Part shown: piece after piece, positions 11,853-22,446 of the stretch
Position numbering within the stretch: position 1 is the first letter of the stretch
Layout of the letters: every line of letters begins with the position of its first letter
Notes under the pieces: model-generated
What the model was told of the DNA's origin: nothing
What the model saw: only the letters and a program-made list of their open reading frames with translations
The model's database searches: none
Position numbers and translations under genes: made by a program
DNA from: Ailanthus altissimus
Lineage: Eukaryota > Streptophyta > Magnoliopsida > Sapindales > Simaroubaceae
Direction: 5' to 3'
DNA length: 64,000 bases
Assembly (NCBI GenBank): GCA_946807835.1
Contig: OX327703.1
Location: 2,301,501-2,365,500, forward strand

Positions 11853-14495
11853 TGTAGTAACCACTTATCCTCAATCGATAAGAATAAATATTTATACAAA
11901 TATATATAATATTTATATTTTATTTGTATCTAGATGATACTTAATTTATATATTGTTATTATTATTTTTTGTATAGATTAAGGATCTACTATTAGTATTT
12001 GGTTTATTTGCAAGACTTTAGATTTATTTTAGGGACCAAATTATAATACTTTGAAAGTTTTGGCTGTTAATTTATAAATATTAAAGGTTAACCTCTTAGT
12101 ATAAAAATACACATTTTAAACCCTAATTTACTCATTTTTGGTCGAGTCACCCTTTTAGAGAGAGAAAATAGAGAAATAGAGGGGAGAGAAAGAGAAGAAG
12201 AAGAAAAAGAATAAACAATTTAAATTTTAGGCTTTTAGAGGTACATCATAATTTTTTCTCAATTTATTGGTATAAATTAAGTTAATTTTTTTAAGTTTTG
12301 ATTTTTGTAAATATGTAAAATTGAGGACTTGATGTGAATTTTGTAAAATATATTAAAAATTAATGATGATTATGTAGATAATTTGTTAAATCATGATGAA
12401 TTTGTAGAATTTCTACTTAGTAGTCTCTTGATCCAAGAATTTCATAAATATTTGTACTTCGATTCTGGTTTTGGCATTTAAGAATATGAAACTAGACATG
12501 TCTAGAATAATTTGAGACTTTGAATTGATTGAAAATTCTAGAAATTGAATTTTAGTGAATTTACAAAAATAACCCTAAAATTCTGGAAATTTCTTGTGTT
12601 AACAGTATGCTAAAATGGTGAATAATTTTTGGTCTATCATATGATCTTCGAAAATTACTTGTTTTGGAATATACTTATTTTACATGTATACTATGATATA
12701 TTAAAATTTGAGAATTTAGATCAATGTGATAAAATTGTAATAATTTTCTAAATTGTATCATCTCACTGACTGTTTGATGAATAGATATTTAAAGCTATGG
12801 AATAAAATAGTTATAAAATACTTTTGGCAGGAATTTTGAAGTAAACTATTTATCATAGACTGAGATATTTGTTCAGAGTAATTAAGTAGCATTTTTATAA
12901 ATTTTGAGTTAGTATATGATTTTATAAAATTAGGAGACTAAATACTGTTCAGTAAATATCTTGATCCTGTCACAATAATAGTTTGGATTTGATGGTGTTT
13001 ATGAAATAGATTGTGTATGAATTATAATATAATATTCATATATAAGAAGAATATATAAGTCAAGAAAGATAGATTCTGACTTTGGAGCAATTGGACATCA
13101 TTTGATGTATAACAAAATTTTGTAAAGTGTAAGTGGTCAAAATGACAAGTTTTGAGAAACCAAGTAATTGGACCAATTAGATATGATAAGTGCAATATGT
13201 GTAATTTTGTAAGCTATTGAAAGTATTTTGTGTAAATAGTAAGGCTTATGAAATAATTAATCTCTATTAATAGGTTAAGGAGAATTAAGCCTTGTACTTG
13301 AATGTGTTAAAAGGTAAGTATACTAGACTTTTACTGAAATCACAATAAACATAGTAATTGTTTATGTACGATTTTGTGAATGTACTTAGAAATATTTTTT
13401 ACGTTATGCCAAAGTATATTTTGATATGAAATTTGAAAGACATATGTTTATGAATGTGAGCATTGACATTTAGCATGGCATACATGATATACACGTGTTT
13501 ATGAAAGTGAGCATTTCAAAATAAAATGTATTTAACAAAGAAAGCTTTAGAAGTAGAATATATCCATGAGAAACATTTTGTGTTTTAACGATGCTTGAAC
13601 TCACTATTTATTTAGTAGGCATCTTATGTGATTTGTGGAGCCTTTATGTATGGCCTTTCCTTCATGATTGATATATGTTATGTGTTCCGTGTATGGGGAT
13701 GATCCTATTGGTACCTATAGGAAGAGTGAGTCATCACATTCGTGTGGTTACGTATTGGTACATGTAAAAGGACTCACCGATGATCAAGGTGAGGGTTTGG
13801 CTTTCACCTTTGGGCATGGGCATTATATATATGTAATTTAAACCTCACTTGTGTTATTCCTCTCATACGGTATGTCATTGATGGGTGACATTTGGCTCAT
13901 TATATGATATGTGATATGGAAGTCCAACTAAGTACTAGTTGAGTAATGGTATTCTTATTATATATTTTGAAAGAAAGTGTAAGCGCTTACCTAACATGTG
14001 ATTTGATAAGATTATGATTTTGATTTATCACGACACATCATACATATGCATTATGTATATATATATATTTATATTTTGATATATAAAAAACTAGTATGCT
14101 TATTGAGTTTTATACTCATTATAGTTTATGGTGATTTCGGGTTAATAAGGTACATGTGTACTTAGCAGATTTAGCAAGGCTTCTACTGTCCCTTGGGTTC
14201 CCTAAGTTGCTACGTTACAAAGTGTTGAATTTGTGGACACGTAGTTTGAGATATTTGTTTTATCCTTAGTGAATAAATATTTATGTATTATTTTATTAAG
14301 TGTGGTTGTATTTGGTTTATGCCTCACAAAGTATATTTTTTGATTAATTTTGTAATAAACCTACTAGCAACATACTAAGGATTTTTATGTAGAATACAGG
14401 TTTGAAAATTTTATACAATATTAATTATGTGTGCACATTATTGAATGAGTATAGGTTATGTCATGTGTCAGATATTTTTGGTCTGGGGCGTGACA
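11853..14495 (+). repeat. 5' LTR (2.64 kb) of the gypsy-type element
   Basis: Begins TGTAGTAACC and ends GGGGCGTGACA. It carries a purine-rich leader (GAGAGAAAATAGAG... near 12160-12215) that recurs in the second LTR near 18540-18600. Alignment to the second LTR holds along the whole length by eye, with scattered substitutions and small gaps. Confidence 0.9.
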
Positions 14496-14503
14496 GCTTT
14501 CAG

Positions 14504-14515
14504 TGGTATTAGAGC
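14504..14515 (+). other. tRNA-iMet primer binding site
   Basis: TGGTATTAGAGC, eight bases after the 5' LTR, matches the plant initiator-tRNA-Met primer site at 11 of 12 positions. It sets the element's orientation as plus. Confidence 0.8.
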
Positions 14516-15051
14516 TAAGATATAATTCTGTAGACTTTCAAGTGTCGAGTCAAGGGAACTGAGCAAATGCCAAATCCTTAGAATTGTATTTATAGCTTTT
14601 GTTGTGTAAATGTTTGACATCTTGCTTAATTTTTGTATTATTTTGAGAAGATAACACATTATCCAAGAGCTACTAAGATTATTGATATTGTAGATAATGG
14701 TACTTTTATGGATCTTAATGTTACCATCTAGGATTTTTTTTAAAGTTGTGACTAATATATTTAGTAAGAATGATGCTGAACATCTTATAATGATAATTTG
14801 CAAGTTATAGAGCAAATTGAGATACTTTTCTCAATGTCAAAATATAGAAAAGTAGAGTATTGAAGACATCAATTGAGACAACTTTTATTGAAATAGAAAT
14901 CTTGCTAAAAAAAAGGAAAATGACAACAACAACAATGGTAGCAACAAAAATAACTGTAGAGGCTACAGATGAAGATTTAAGTCTATTTTGCGTTTCTTCT
15001 CACTGTTATGAGTTGATTAATCTAACTGATATTAGACAGAGGGATAAAAGG
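14516..15051. other. Element interior after the primer site, unassigned
   Basis: A plus-strand open stretch at 14860..15057 and a minus-strand one at 14468..14815 are present. Neither resembles Gag or another family I know. A gag remnant would be expected here, but I cannot show it. Confidence 0.3.
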
Positions 15052-15567
15052 CTATAATTGATCAATCAATTGATCAACAGTTGGAGCAGAAATAAGAATC
15101 CGTCGTGCTAGAAGTGGGATGAATTATCTTTTCACTGCATAATTAAGAAAAGATAACAATCCATTATAAAAATCATTTACATTTAACAAACCAATGGGTT
15201 TTTTATGAATTTATAATTGTACCTAGGAGGCAATTTGAAAAATGTCCTCCAATGTCCCGAGACCTCCTAATAGAGCTATGAAGGCATATGCATACCTAAG
15301 CACTTGAGCCATTTTCTCATGCATAGATGAGACTTGTAACTCATCCCCAACTAATTTTCCTACAATATTTTCAATAGCTAGAAGTTTCAGAAGGATACCT
15401 AAAACTTGACTGTCTTTATTTTGTGCAGCTTTTACCACAGACCCCATTAACCCACAGTTACTTCCTCCATATACTAAATGTATCTTTCGCGCATCTAACA
15501 TTTTACCAAGATTCTCTACAGCTTTTACAAACTTTTTAGTATTTCTAAGAGCTGAGATTTCCTCCAT
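15052..15567 (-). pseudogene. LOG-like (cytokinin phosphoribohydrolase) pseudogene, antisense in LTR element
   Basis: From the ATG at 15567 the minus strand reads MEEISAL, then ARKIHLVYGG-NCGLMGSV (near 15415-15480), VLGILLKLL, a damaged MHxRK site (SSMHEKMAQ near 15315-15335) and FIALLGGLGTLED (near 15235-15280). After a frame change, GLLNV-like and ILISAPTVDQLIDQL blocks follow to the TAG at 15052-15054. The signature PGGxGTxxE reads LGGxGTxxD, and the ICVFCGSS segment is deleted, so the enzyme would be dead. No intron interrupts the blocks, although plant LOG genes usually have several. It is antisense to its host element. Coding-like sequence may continue a little past the TAG. Confidence 0.75.
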
Positions 15568-15627
15568 TGTTATGCTCACCCTAATCTTTGAATATTTTTA
15601 AGTTTGTATAAGGATGCAAAAATAATG

Positions 15628-15636
15628 TATTTATAG
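15628..15636 (-). promoter_or_regulatory. TATA box before the minus-strand LOG-like pseudogene
   Basis: Read on the minus strand this is TATAAATAC, 61-69 bases before the ATG at 15567. The plus-strand copy near 4.3 kb has the same motif at a similar distance. Confidence 0.5.
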
Positions 15637-15639
15637 AAA

Positions 15640-16270
15640 AAAAAAAGGGTTGTTGTAATGTAAAGTCTATATGAGCTGTTATAATTTTTATTTATTATTG
15701 GAGAAAGAGACTGAGTTTTAAATACAAAATTTTAAAACACAAATAATAACGACTATGGGTGTTGGTTGTTGTGAGAAAAGAAGTTTGTGGTTTAAATGAA
15801 ATATTTTAAAAAAATGATAACAATTGTAAAGCATATGTGTAAATATGTTCAAATATATTTTCCTCAGTTCTTGTAAGGCAAAAAGAAAAAACAAGTTTTA
15901 CTTTATCATTTATAAGGGACAATAGGCCGTAAAATTTTGAATAAATATTTATTGATATGTAAGTGTGATAAAATTGTGTCGAAAGCATGATGAGTTAGGT
16001 AAGATGATTAAGAAAAGTTAAATAAAGGCTCATTTTATAGACTTAGGGACCTTGCTATCTTGGCACTAATGGCCGACAATTCATTTATGGCTTGAATACT
16101 TTTTAGGCTAACATCTGGACTTTTGGACTTTAGGCCAAATTAACTTTATTAATTATAAGGATTTTTGTGGTCTTAACATGGATGTTTTTGGCTAGTAGAG
16201 TAAAAATAGACATGACATAAAAATAAAGCACACTTGACATAAATATAAAATAAAAGCACTATTATCATGA
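15640..16270. other. Spacer between the two antisense coding remnants
   Basis: AT-rich and without a recognisable gene. It would hold the end of the unidentified ORF's transcript and the upstream DNA of the LOG-like copy. Confidence 0.3.
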
Positions 16271-17195
16271 TTAACTACTAAATGATGAGTAGCTTGAATT
16301 ATCACTATCGTATCCTTGGGTAAAGTCATTGAATTGAGCCCAGAAACTTCTTGTGTCTGGTGATGTAGGGTCTATTGAGTTAGTTCTCATCAATGCAATT
16401 GCTTTTCTTTGGACTTCGCTATTAGTTAGATAAGGTTAGGAATCTTGGAATAATGATAAAGTCAAGTTGGGTTGGTGAGATGTGTCATCAATCTATATGT
16501 GATCACCTGGCACACTGGGCTATGGAAAGTCATTCTTTTAAAAAGTTTGGTTGCATATTCTCCTAATGTGCTTGGTTATAGGGAGAGATCCATATCGAAG
16601 GTGGAATAATTTGATATTCTTCTACCAAGACCTTTTTAAGTACTCTAAGCTCCATTTTGTGTTTTTCTTGGAATAACTGCAAAGAGTATGAAAATGTGAA
16701 ATAATCTTTAACAGTAGGGTAGTAATGAATCTTATGGTTTGAGACTATCATCTTATTTCTTTAGAGTAATAGAATTGTGGGCAAGCCTAGACAGCATGTG
16801 TTGTAGCTTGCTATTCCACCAAGAATTTGGATAAAACCATTAGAGGAAAATGCATACAGGATTTTGTTCATCATGTTGCTGTATTTAGTCCAGAGTTTTT
16901 TTTGTAATGGAAGCCCCATTGCAATGATGTATAGATCTAACAAATACCATAGTAGGTAAAGGACGGGTTTTGACTATTTTTGGAGAAGAGTGATTCGATG
17001 GAGATGGAAAAATGGGTAATCTAAATTAAAAAGAGGACTGCCAATTACAGAGTAACCATGTTCTTGAACTGCCTCTATTGCATAATGCTGGATTAATTAT
17101 TTAGTTACTGAGTGAAGTGTTCTGGTTCGGATGAGCTCTGGGAGTTCAGGAGGAGTGAAAGGTATAGGAGGAGTAACTGTGAAATTACTCATCAT
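16271..17195 (-). pseudogene. Unidentified single-exon plant ORF remnant (~300 codons), antisense in LTR element
   Basis: From the ATG at 17195 one frame runs about 210 codons with only four stops. The stretches are MMSNFTVTPPIPFTPPELP (proline-rich start), LHSVTK, AIEAVQEHGYSVIGSP, AMGLPLQKKLWTKYSNMMN, GLPTILLL, HYYPTVKDYFTFSYSLQLF and IIPPSIWISPY. After a frame change the end is a serine- and aspartate-rich tail with FTQGYDSDNSSYSSFSS before a stop at 16271. The codon pattern, proline-rich start and acidic tail suggest a real decayed gene. A TATA box lies about 60 bases before the ATG. I do not recognise the family. It lies 630 bases upstream of the LOG-like copy on the same strand. Confidence 0.55.
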
Positions 17196-17253
17196 GAATA
17201 TTATAAGAGGGTTGGTTTTCTTTGCTGCTAAAAAAATGGTTGTAAAGTTTAGG

Positions 17254-17264
17254 CTATTTATAGG
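17254..17264 (-). promoter_or_regulatory. TATA box before the unidentified antisense ORF
   Basis: The minus strand reads CCTATAAATAGCC across this position, about 60 bases before the ATG at 17195. This is a textbook plant TATA box spacing. Confidence 0.5.
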
Positions 17265-18240
17265 GTTTCATGAAAGAAAGTTAATAATCATTTTTTCCTT
17301 TCCTTTTACGCGGATGACGTTAAAGGAATAGATGAAAAACCATCTTTGCCATCGCAGTAATTATGCTAGTAGAATATTTTCTGTTTGAAACTAAGCATAT
17401 TAGGAAAAGCAGACATGTCAATCTTAATGAGAAAATGATGTTCAATAAAATGGACTATGTTTTAAAGAGTTAAAGTAAAATATATAATGCTGAGATCTAT
17501 GGTTTAAGAATTAATAGAACTAAAGGTCTTTCTATTGAAGTTGATTTCTGATCATTTAAGATAATGTCGTCAGCATTCTGATTTGAAACTTTAAATTTGA
17601 ATGACAATTTAATTGAGTAGAAATGCTAAATTATTTTCATTTTGAGAATGATATCAAGGTAATGAATGATATTATGACATATGAGTACATGTTGAAAAGA
17701 TTAAAATTTTCAGCAGAGTTAAGAATTATATTTAAGATATTAGTATGGGTATTCTATATCTATGTCATTTTTTAATGAATAAAGGGTAAAGTGTATAGAT
17801 GCCCATTAAATATTGAATAAACAGGTGAAAAGAATAAAAATATGTGTGTATAAATATTATAATTAAACTCAATATTTTTTAGTCCAATTGAGATCCTTGA
17901 AGGCACAGATGATGTGGTTGATCAACTTTTCCTTTTGCATTATTATTATAAGTTCATGATGTGTGCCATGTGTTTATTTTACGGATATATATTTCGTACT
18001 CCTCTCATATACTAAGCTATGAATCACTCAAACTTAGAGATAATCTAACATATGAATGAGTATTTATTAGGATTTTGGACCAAAATGAGCAAATTCTATA
18101 TACCAAAAAGATTGTCTTGTAAAGGTTTTATGAAGAAGCCATACAGTTGAAAAGACAACTTGAGAATGAAAAGAAGAAATGAGATCTAACTATCCTCATT
18201 TATTTGCTTAAGTTAAGAATTTCGAGGACGTAATTCTTAT
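17265..18240. other. Element interior before the 3' LTR, non-coding
   Basis: No gene is visible. The last part (about 18115-18254) has the pattern seen just before the 3' LTR of Tekay/Del-type elements, including TTTCGAGGACG near 18220. Confidence 0.4.
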
Positions 18241-18254
18241 AAGGAGGGGAGAAT
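18241..18254 (+). other. Polypurine tract before the 3' LTR
   Basis: AAGGAGGGGAGAAT directly precedes the TGTAGTAACC start of the second LTR. It would prime plus-strand synthesis. Confidence 0.8.
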
Positions 18255-20443
18255 TGTAGTAACCACTTATCCACAACCTGTAAGAATAAATATTTATACA
18301 TATATATAATATTCATATTTTATTTGTATGTGGATGATACTTAATTTATGTATTGTTATTAGTATTGTTTTTGTATAGATTAAGGACCTACTATTAGTAT
18401 TGGGTTTATTTGCAAGACTTTAGATTTATTTTAGTGACCAAATTGTAATACTTTGAACATTTTGAGGGTTACTTCGTAAATACTAAAAGTTGGCCTCCTA
18501 ATTTACTCATTTTTGGTTGAGCCATCCATTTTAGAGTAACAAAAGAGAGAAATAGAGGGGAGAGAAAAAGAAGAAAAAGAAAAAGAAGAAAAAGAAAAAG
18601 AAATTAGAATTTTAGGCTTAAAGAGATACATAATAACTCTTTCTCAATTTATTGGTGTTAATTAAGTTAATTTCTTTAAGTTTTAATTTTTGAAAATATG
18701 TAAAATTGAGGATTTGATGTGGATTTTGTAAGATATATTAAGAATTAATGATGATTATCTAGATAACTTGATAAATCATGATGAATTTGCAGAATTTCTA
18801 CTTAATAGTCTCTTGATCCGAGACTTTTATAAATTTATGTACTTTGATTCTGATTTTTGTTTTTGGGAATATGCAATTGGACATGTCTAGAATCATTTGA
18901 GAATTTGAATCTATTGAAAATTCCATAAATTGAATTTTTAGTGAATTTATAAAAATGACCCTAAAATTCTGGCAATTTCCTGTGTTAACAATATGCTAAC
19001 GTGGTGAACAATTTTAGGTCTACTATATGATCTTTAAAAATTATGAAGTTTTGGAATATGATTATTTTACATGTCTACTATGATATTTTAAAATTTAAAA
19101 TTTTATATCATTGTGATAAAATTGTTATGATTTTCTAAAGTGTATCTGCTCACTGTACTATTTGATGAACATATTTTTAAAGCTATGGAATAAAATAGTT
19201 CTATAATACTTGTGGCAGGGATTTTGAAGTGAATTATTTATTATGGATTGAGATATGTGTTAAGAGTAATTCTGTGGTATTTTTATAATTTTTGAGTTAG
19301 TATATGATTTTATCAAATTAGGAGACAATGCTGTTTAGTAAATATCCTGATCCTATCGGGATAATAGTTTGGATTTGATGGTACTTATGAAATGGATTGT
19401 GTAGAAATTATGATATAATATTCATATATAAGAAGTATATATGAGTCAAGAAAGATAGATTCTGATTTTGGAGCAATTAGACATTAGTTGATGTATAAAA
19501 AAACTTTGTTAAGCGTAAGTGGTCAGAATAACAGGTTTTGAGAAAGCAAGTAATTAGACTAATTTGATGTGATAAGTGCAATATGTGTAATTTCGTAAGC
19601 TATTTAAAATATTTTATGTGAGTGGTGAGGCTTATGAAAGGATTAATCTCCATTGATAGGTTAAGGAGAATTAAGTCTTGTACTCGAAAGTGTTAAGAGG
19701 TAAGTATACTAGACTTTTACTGAAATCACAATAAACATAGTAATTGTTTATGTATGATTTTGTAAATGTGCATAGAAATATGTTTTATGTTATGCCAAAG
19801 TTTATTTTGATATGAAATATGAAAGACATATATTTATAAATGTGAGCATTGACATTGAGCTTGCGCATACATGATATACATGTGTTTATGAAAGTGAGTG
19901 TTTCAAAATGAAATGTATTTAACAAAGAAAGCCTTTGAAGTAGAATATGTCCATGAGAAATATTTTGTGTCTTTAGGATGCTTGAACTCACTATTTACTT
20001 AGTAGGTATCTTATGTAATTTGTGGAGCCCTTATGTATGGCATTTTCTTTGGGATTGGTATATGTTATGTGTTTCATATGTAGGATGGATCCTATGGTAC
20101 CTAAAGGAAGAGTGAGTCATCACATTCGTGTGGTGGCATATTGGTACATATGAAAGAACTCACTGATGATCAAGGTGAGGGTTTGGCTCTTACCTTCAGG
20201 CATAACATTATATATATATATGTAATTTAAACATCACTTGTGCTATTCCTCTCATACGGTATGTCACTAATGGGTGACATTTGGCTCATTATGTGATATC
20301 TGATATAGTAGTCCTACTAAGTAGTAGTTGAATGATAGTATTCCTATTATATGTTTTGAAAAAATGTGTAAGCGCTTACCTGACATGTGATTTGATAAGA
20401 TTATGATTTTGATTGATCATGGTATATCATACATATGCATTAT

Positions 20444-21998
20444 TGTTTACGCTCAAAATATAACGCGACTATCGCAGTATAGATTGAGGTGTCGATCCCA
20501 CGAGGAAGCTCTTGGCAAAATAGGTTAGTGAAGTAAAATATTAAAGCAGTAGCAAAGGGTTAATTGATTTAAACGGATGAGATAGAATTGTCTATGAATT
20601 GAGGAAAATGTCTTATGATGATTTAAGCAAGGCTTTGAGAATCACAATTATACTTTATAAATCTACTATATACTTTGATTCAATATTTATAACTCAACTG
20701 AAAGTTTCACATCCCAAACAATCAATCGGAAGGTATGTAATATATAGCACATTTGATAACACATGTATTTGATTTAGTTAAACTCTTTGCAAGCATTAAC
20801 ACACATCATGTTATTTATACAAGTTATCTAAGATCGATAATATATCATTTTAACAATATTGCAGTAAAAGATTAACTTGAATATCAAACATTTATTGCCC
20901 TTACATGTTATCCAAGATCGACAATATATCAAATTGACAATACTGCAGTAAAAGATTAACATATAAAACAATATAACCAGTAATAATTATAAATCAACAT
21001 GAATCACATAAGAAAAGCATGATTGAACATATATGAGACATGAGAATTATAACCTCTGGATTATAGAAAATAAAATAGATAAGAGTTTAATCAAAACCAA
21101 ACTTACAACATTTATAGCTCTTGACACCGAATCAAAGCATGGAAGTAGATTTACTACACATAAACGTTCATCTCTTAGCCTTGCTAGGAACTCTAGCCTA
21201 AATTACAATACATGTTAATGAGAATAAAAGAAGAGATAAATTCTCTATTAAAAATGTCCTAAGGGTCTCCTTATATAGGCAATGAATGGACATATGTCAT
21301 GGATGACATCAATCTTCAATAATTTTAAGCCAATAACTCGTGTATCCACTTGCAGCACATTTTTGATAATGTAAATGATCAATTCAGCTTCTGTAGCCGA
21401 CATGAAAGTTGTAGAATTTTGACTCTTCTTTCCAAAGGCACTGATTTCATGCAAATTAGATGAGTATCCAATGAGATATGAGCAAAATTCCAAAGATACA
21501 TCAGAATTCGGCCAACAACCATTTTACCCACTTGCAATGCGATTTGGTCTATGATAACGGTTGATTTGGACTTTACCATAAACATACGAGTTGTTGATAG
21601 TAAAGTCAGAAATTCACAGCTTCAAGAATTATATCAATTGAGTACGTATTTTGTGAGATACGGTCTAAATACGTGAATTGGGTCAAGCTGGGTAAGAGTT
21701 GTAGTCCGATTCTGTTGTATCTCAATTTTTGGCCCATAACATGTTGGATTTGGCTTTTCCACTATTCTTCAAATTTGTGTAAGATTGAGTCATGTTGCAC
21801 CAGGTTCAAGAATTTCTTCATTTCGATTTCTACATTGAGAGTTATGTCCAGTTTACCTAAACCTGTCCAAATAACATTCATTAATCACAATTTAAGGAGA
21901 ACACTTTATTTCAAGCTAAAAATACAGAAAACACTAAACTTAGTGACATTAAATGGTGATTGAATCTCTTAAAAACATGCATTTTCATGTGTTCATCA
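20444..21998. mobile_element. Solo LTR (1.55 kb) inserted in the 3' LTR
   Basis: Starts TGTTTACGCTC and ends GTGTTCATCA, with ATTAT on both sides (20439-20443 and 21999-22003). The uninterrupted target GCATTATGTATA survives in the 5' LTR near 14050. It has TG...CA ends, no coding domain and no internal region, as expected after LTR-LTR recombination. It contains two copies of a block of about 86 bases (see separate entry). The orientation and family are not known. Confidence 0.8.
20821..20992. repeat. Tandem repeat of about 86 bases inside the solo LTR
   Basis: The block GTTATC[TC]AAGATCGA[TC]AATATATCA ... GCAGTAAAAGATTAAC occurs at 20821 and again at 20907 with a few substitutions. Confidence 0.7.
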
Positions 21999-22446
21999 AT
22001 TATGTATATATATATTTATATTTTGATATATGAAAAATTAGTATGCTTATTGAGTTTTATACTCATTATAGTTTATGGTGATTTCGGGTAAATAAGGTAC
22101 ATATGTGCTTAGTGGATTTCGCAAGGCTTCTGTTGTCCCTTGGGTTCTCTAAGTTACTAGGTTGCTAAGTGTTGAATTTGTGGACATGTAGGTTGAGATA
22201 TATGTTTTATCCTTAGTGAATAAATATTTATGTTTTATTTTATTAAGTGTGGTTGTATTCTGTTTATGTCTCACCAAGTATATTTATGGATTAATTTTAT
22301 AATGAACCTGCTAGCAACTTACTAAGGATTCTTATGTAGAATACAAGTTTAAAATTTTATACAATATTAATTATAAGTGCACATTATTAAATGAGTGTAA
22401 GTTATGTCGTGTGTCAGATCTTTTGGGTTGGGGGCGTGACAACGCA

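Larger units (their letters stand above)
11853..22441 (+). mobile_element. Non-autonomous Ty3/gypsy-type LTR element carrying antisense genes
   Basis: Two long LTRs (11853..14495 and 18255..22441) start TGTAGTAACC and end GCGTGACA. The element is flanked by the 5-bp target duplication ACGCA at 11848-11852 and 22442-22446. A tRNA-Met primer site follows the first LTR, and a purine tract precedes the second. The sequence before the second LTR (TTTCGAGGACG then AAGGAGGGGAGAA) is typical of Tekay/Del-type chromoviruses, so I infer that lineage. The 3.76 kb interior shows no protease, RT or integrase. It instead carries two minus-strand coding remnants, LOG-like and unidentified. It must have relied on enzymes from another element. 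Confidence 0.85.
18255..22441 (+). repeat. 3' LTR of the gypsy-type element, interrupted by a solo LTR
   Basis: It aligns to the 5' LTR from its first to its last base, except for the 1.56 kb insertion at 20444..22003 (including one target copy). Without the insertion it is about 2.63 kb, close to the 2.64 kb of the 5' LTR. Confidence 0.9.
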
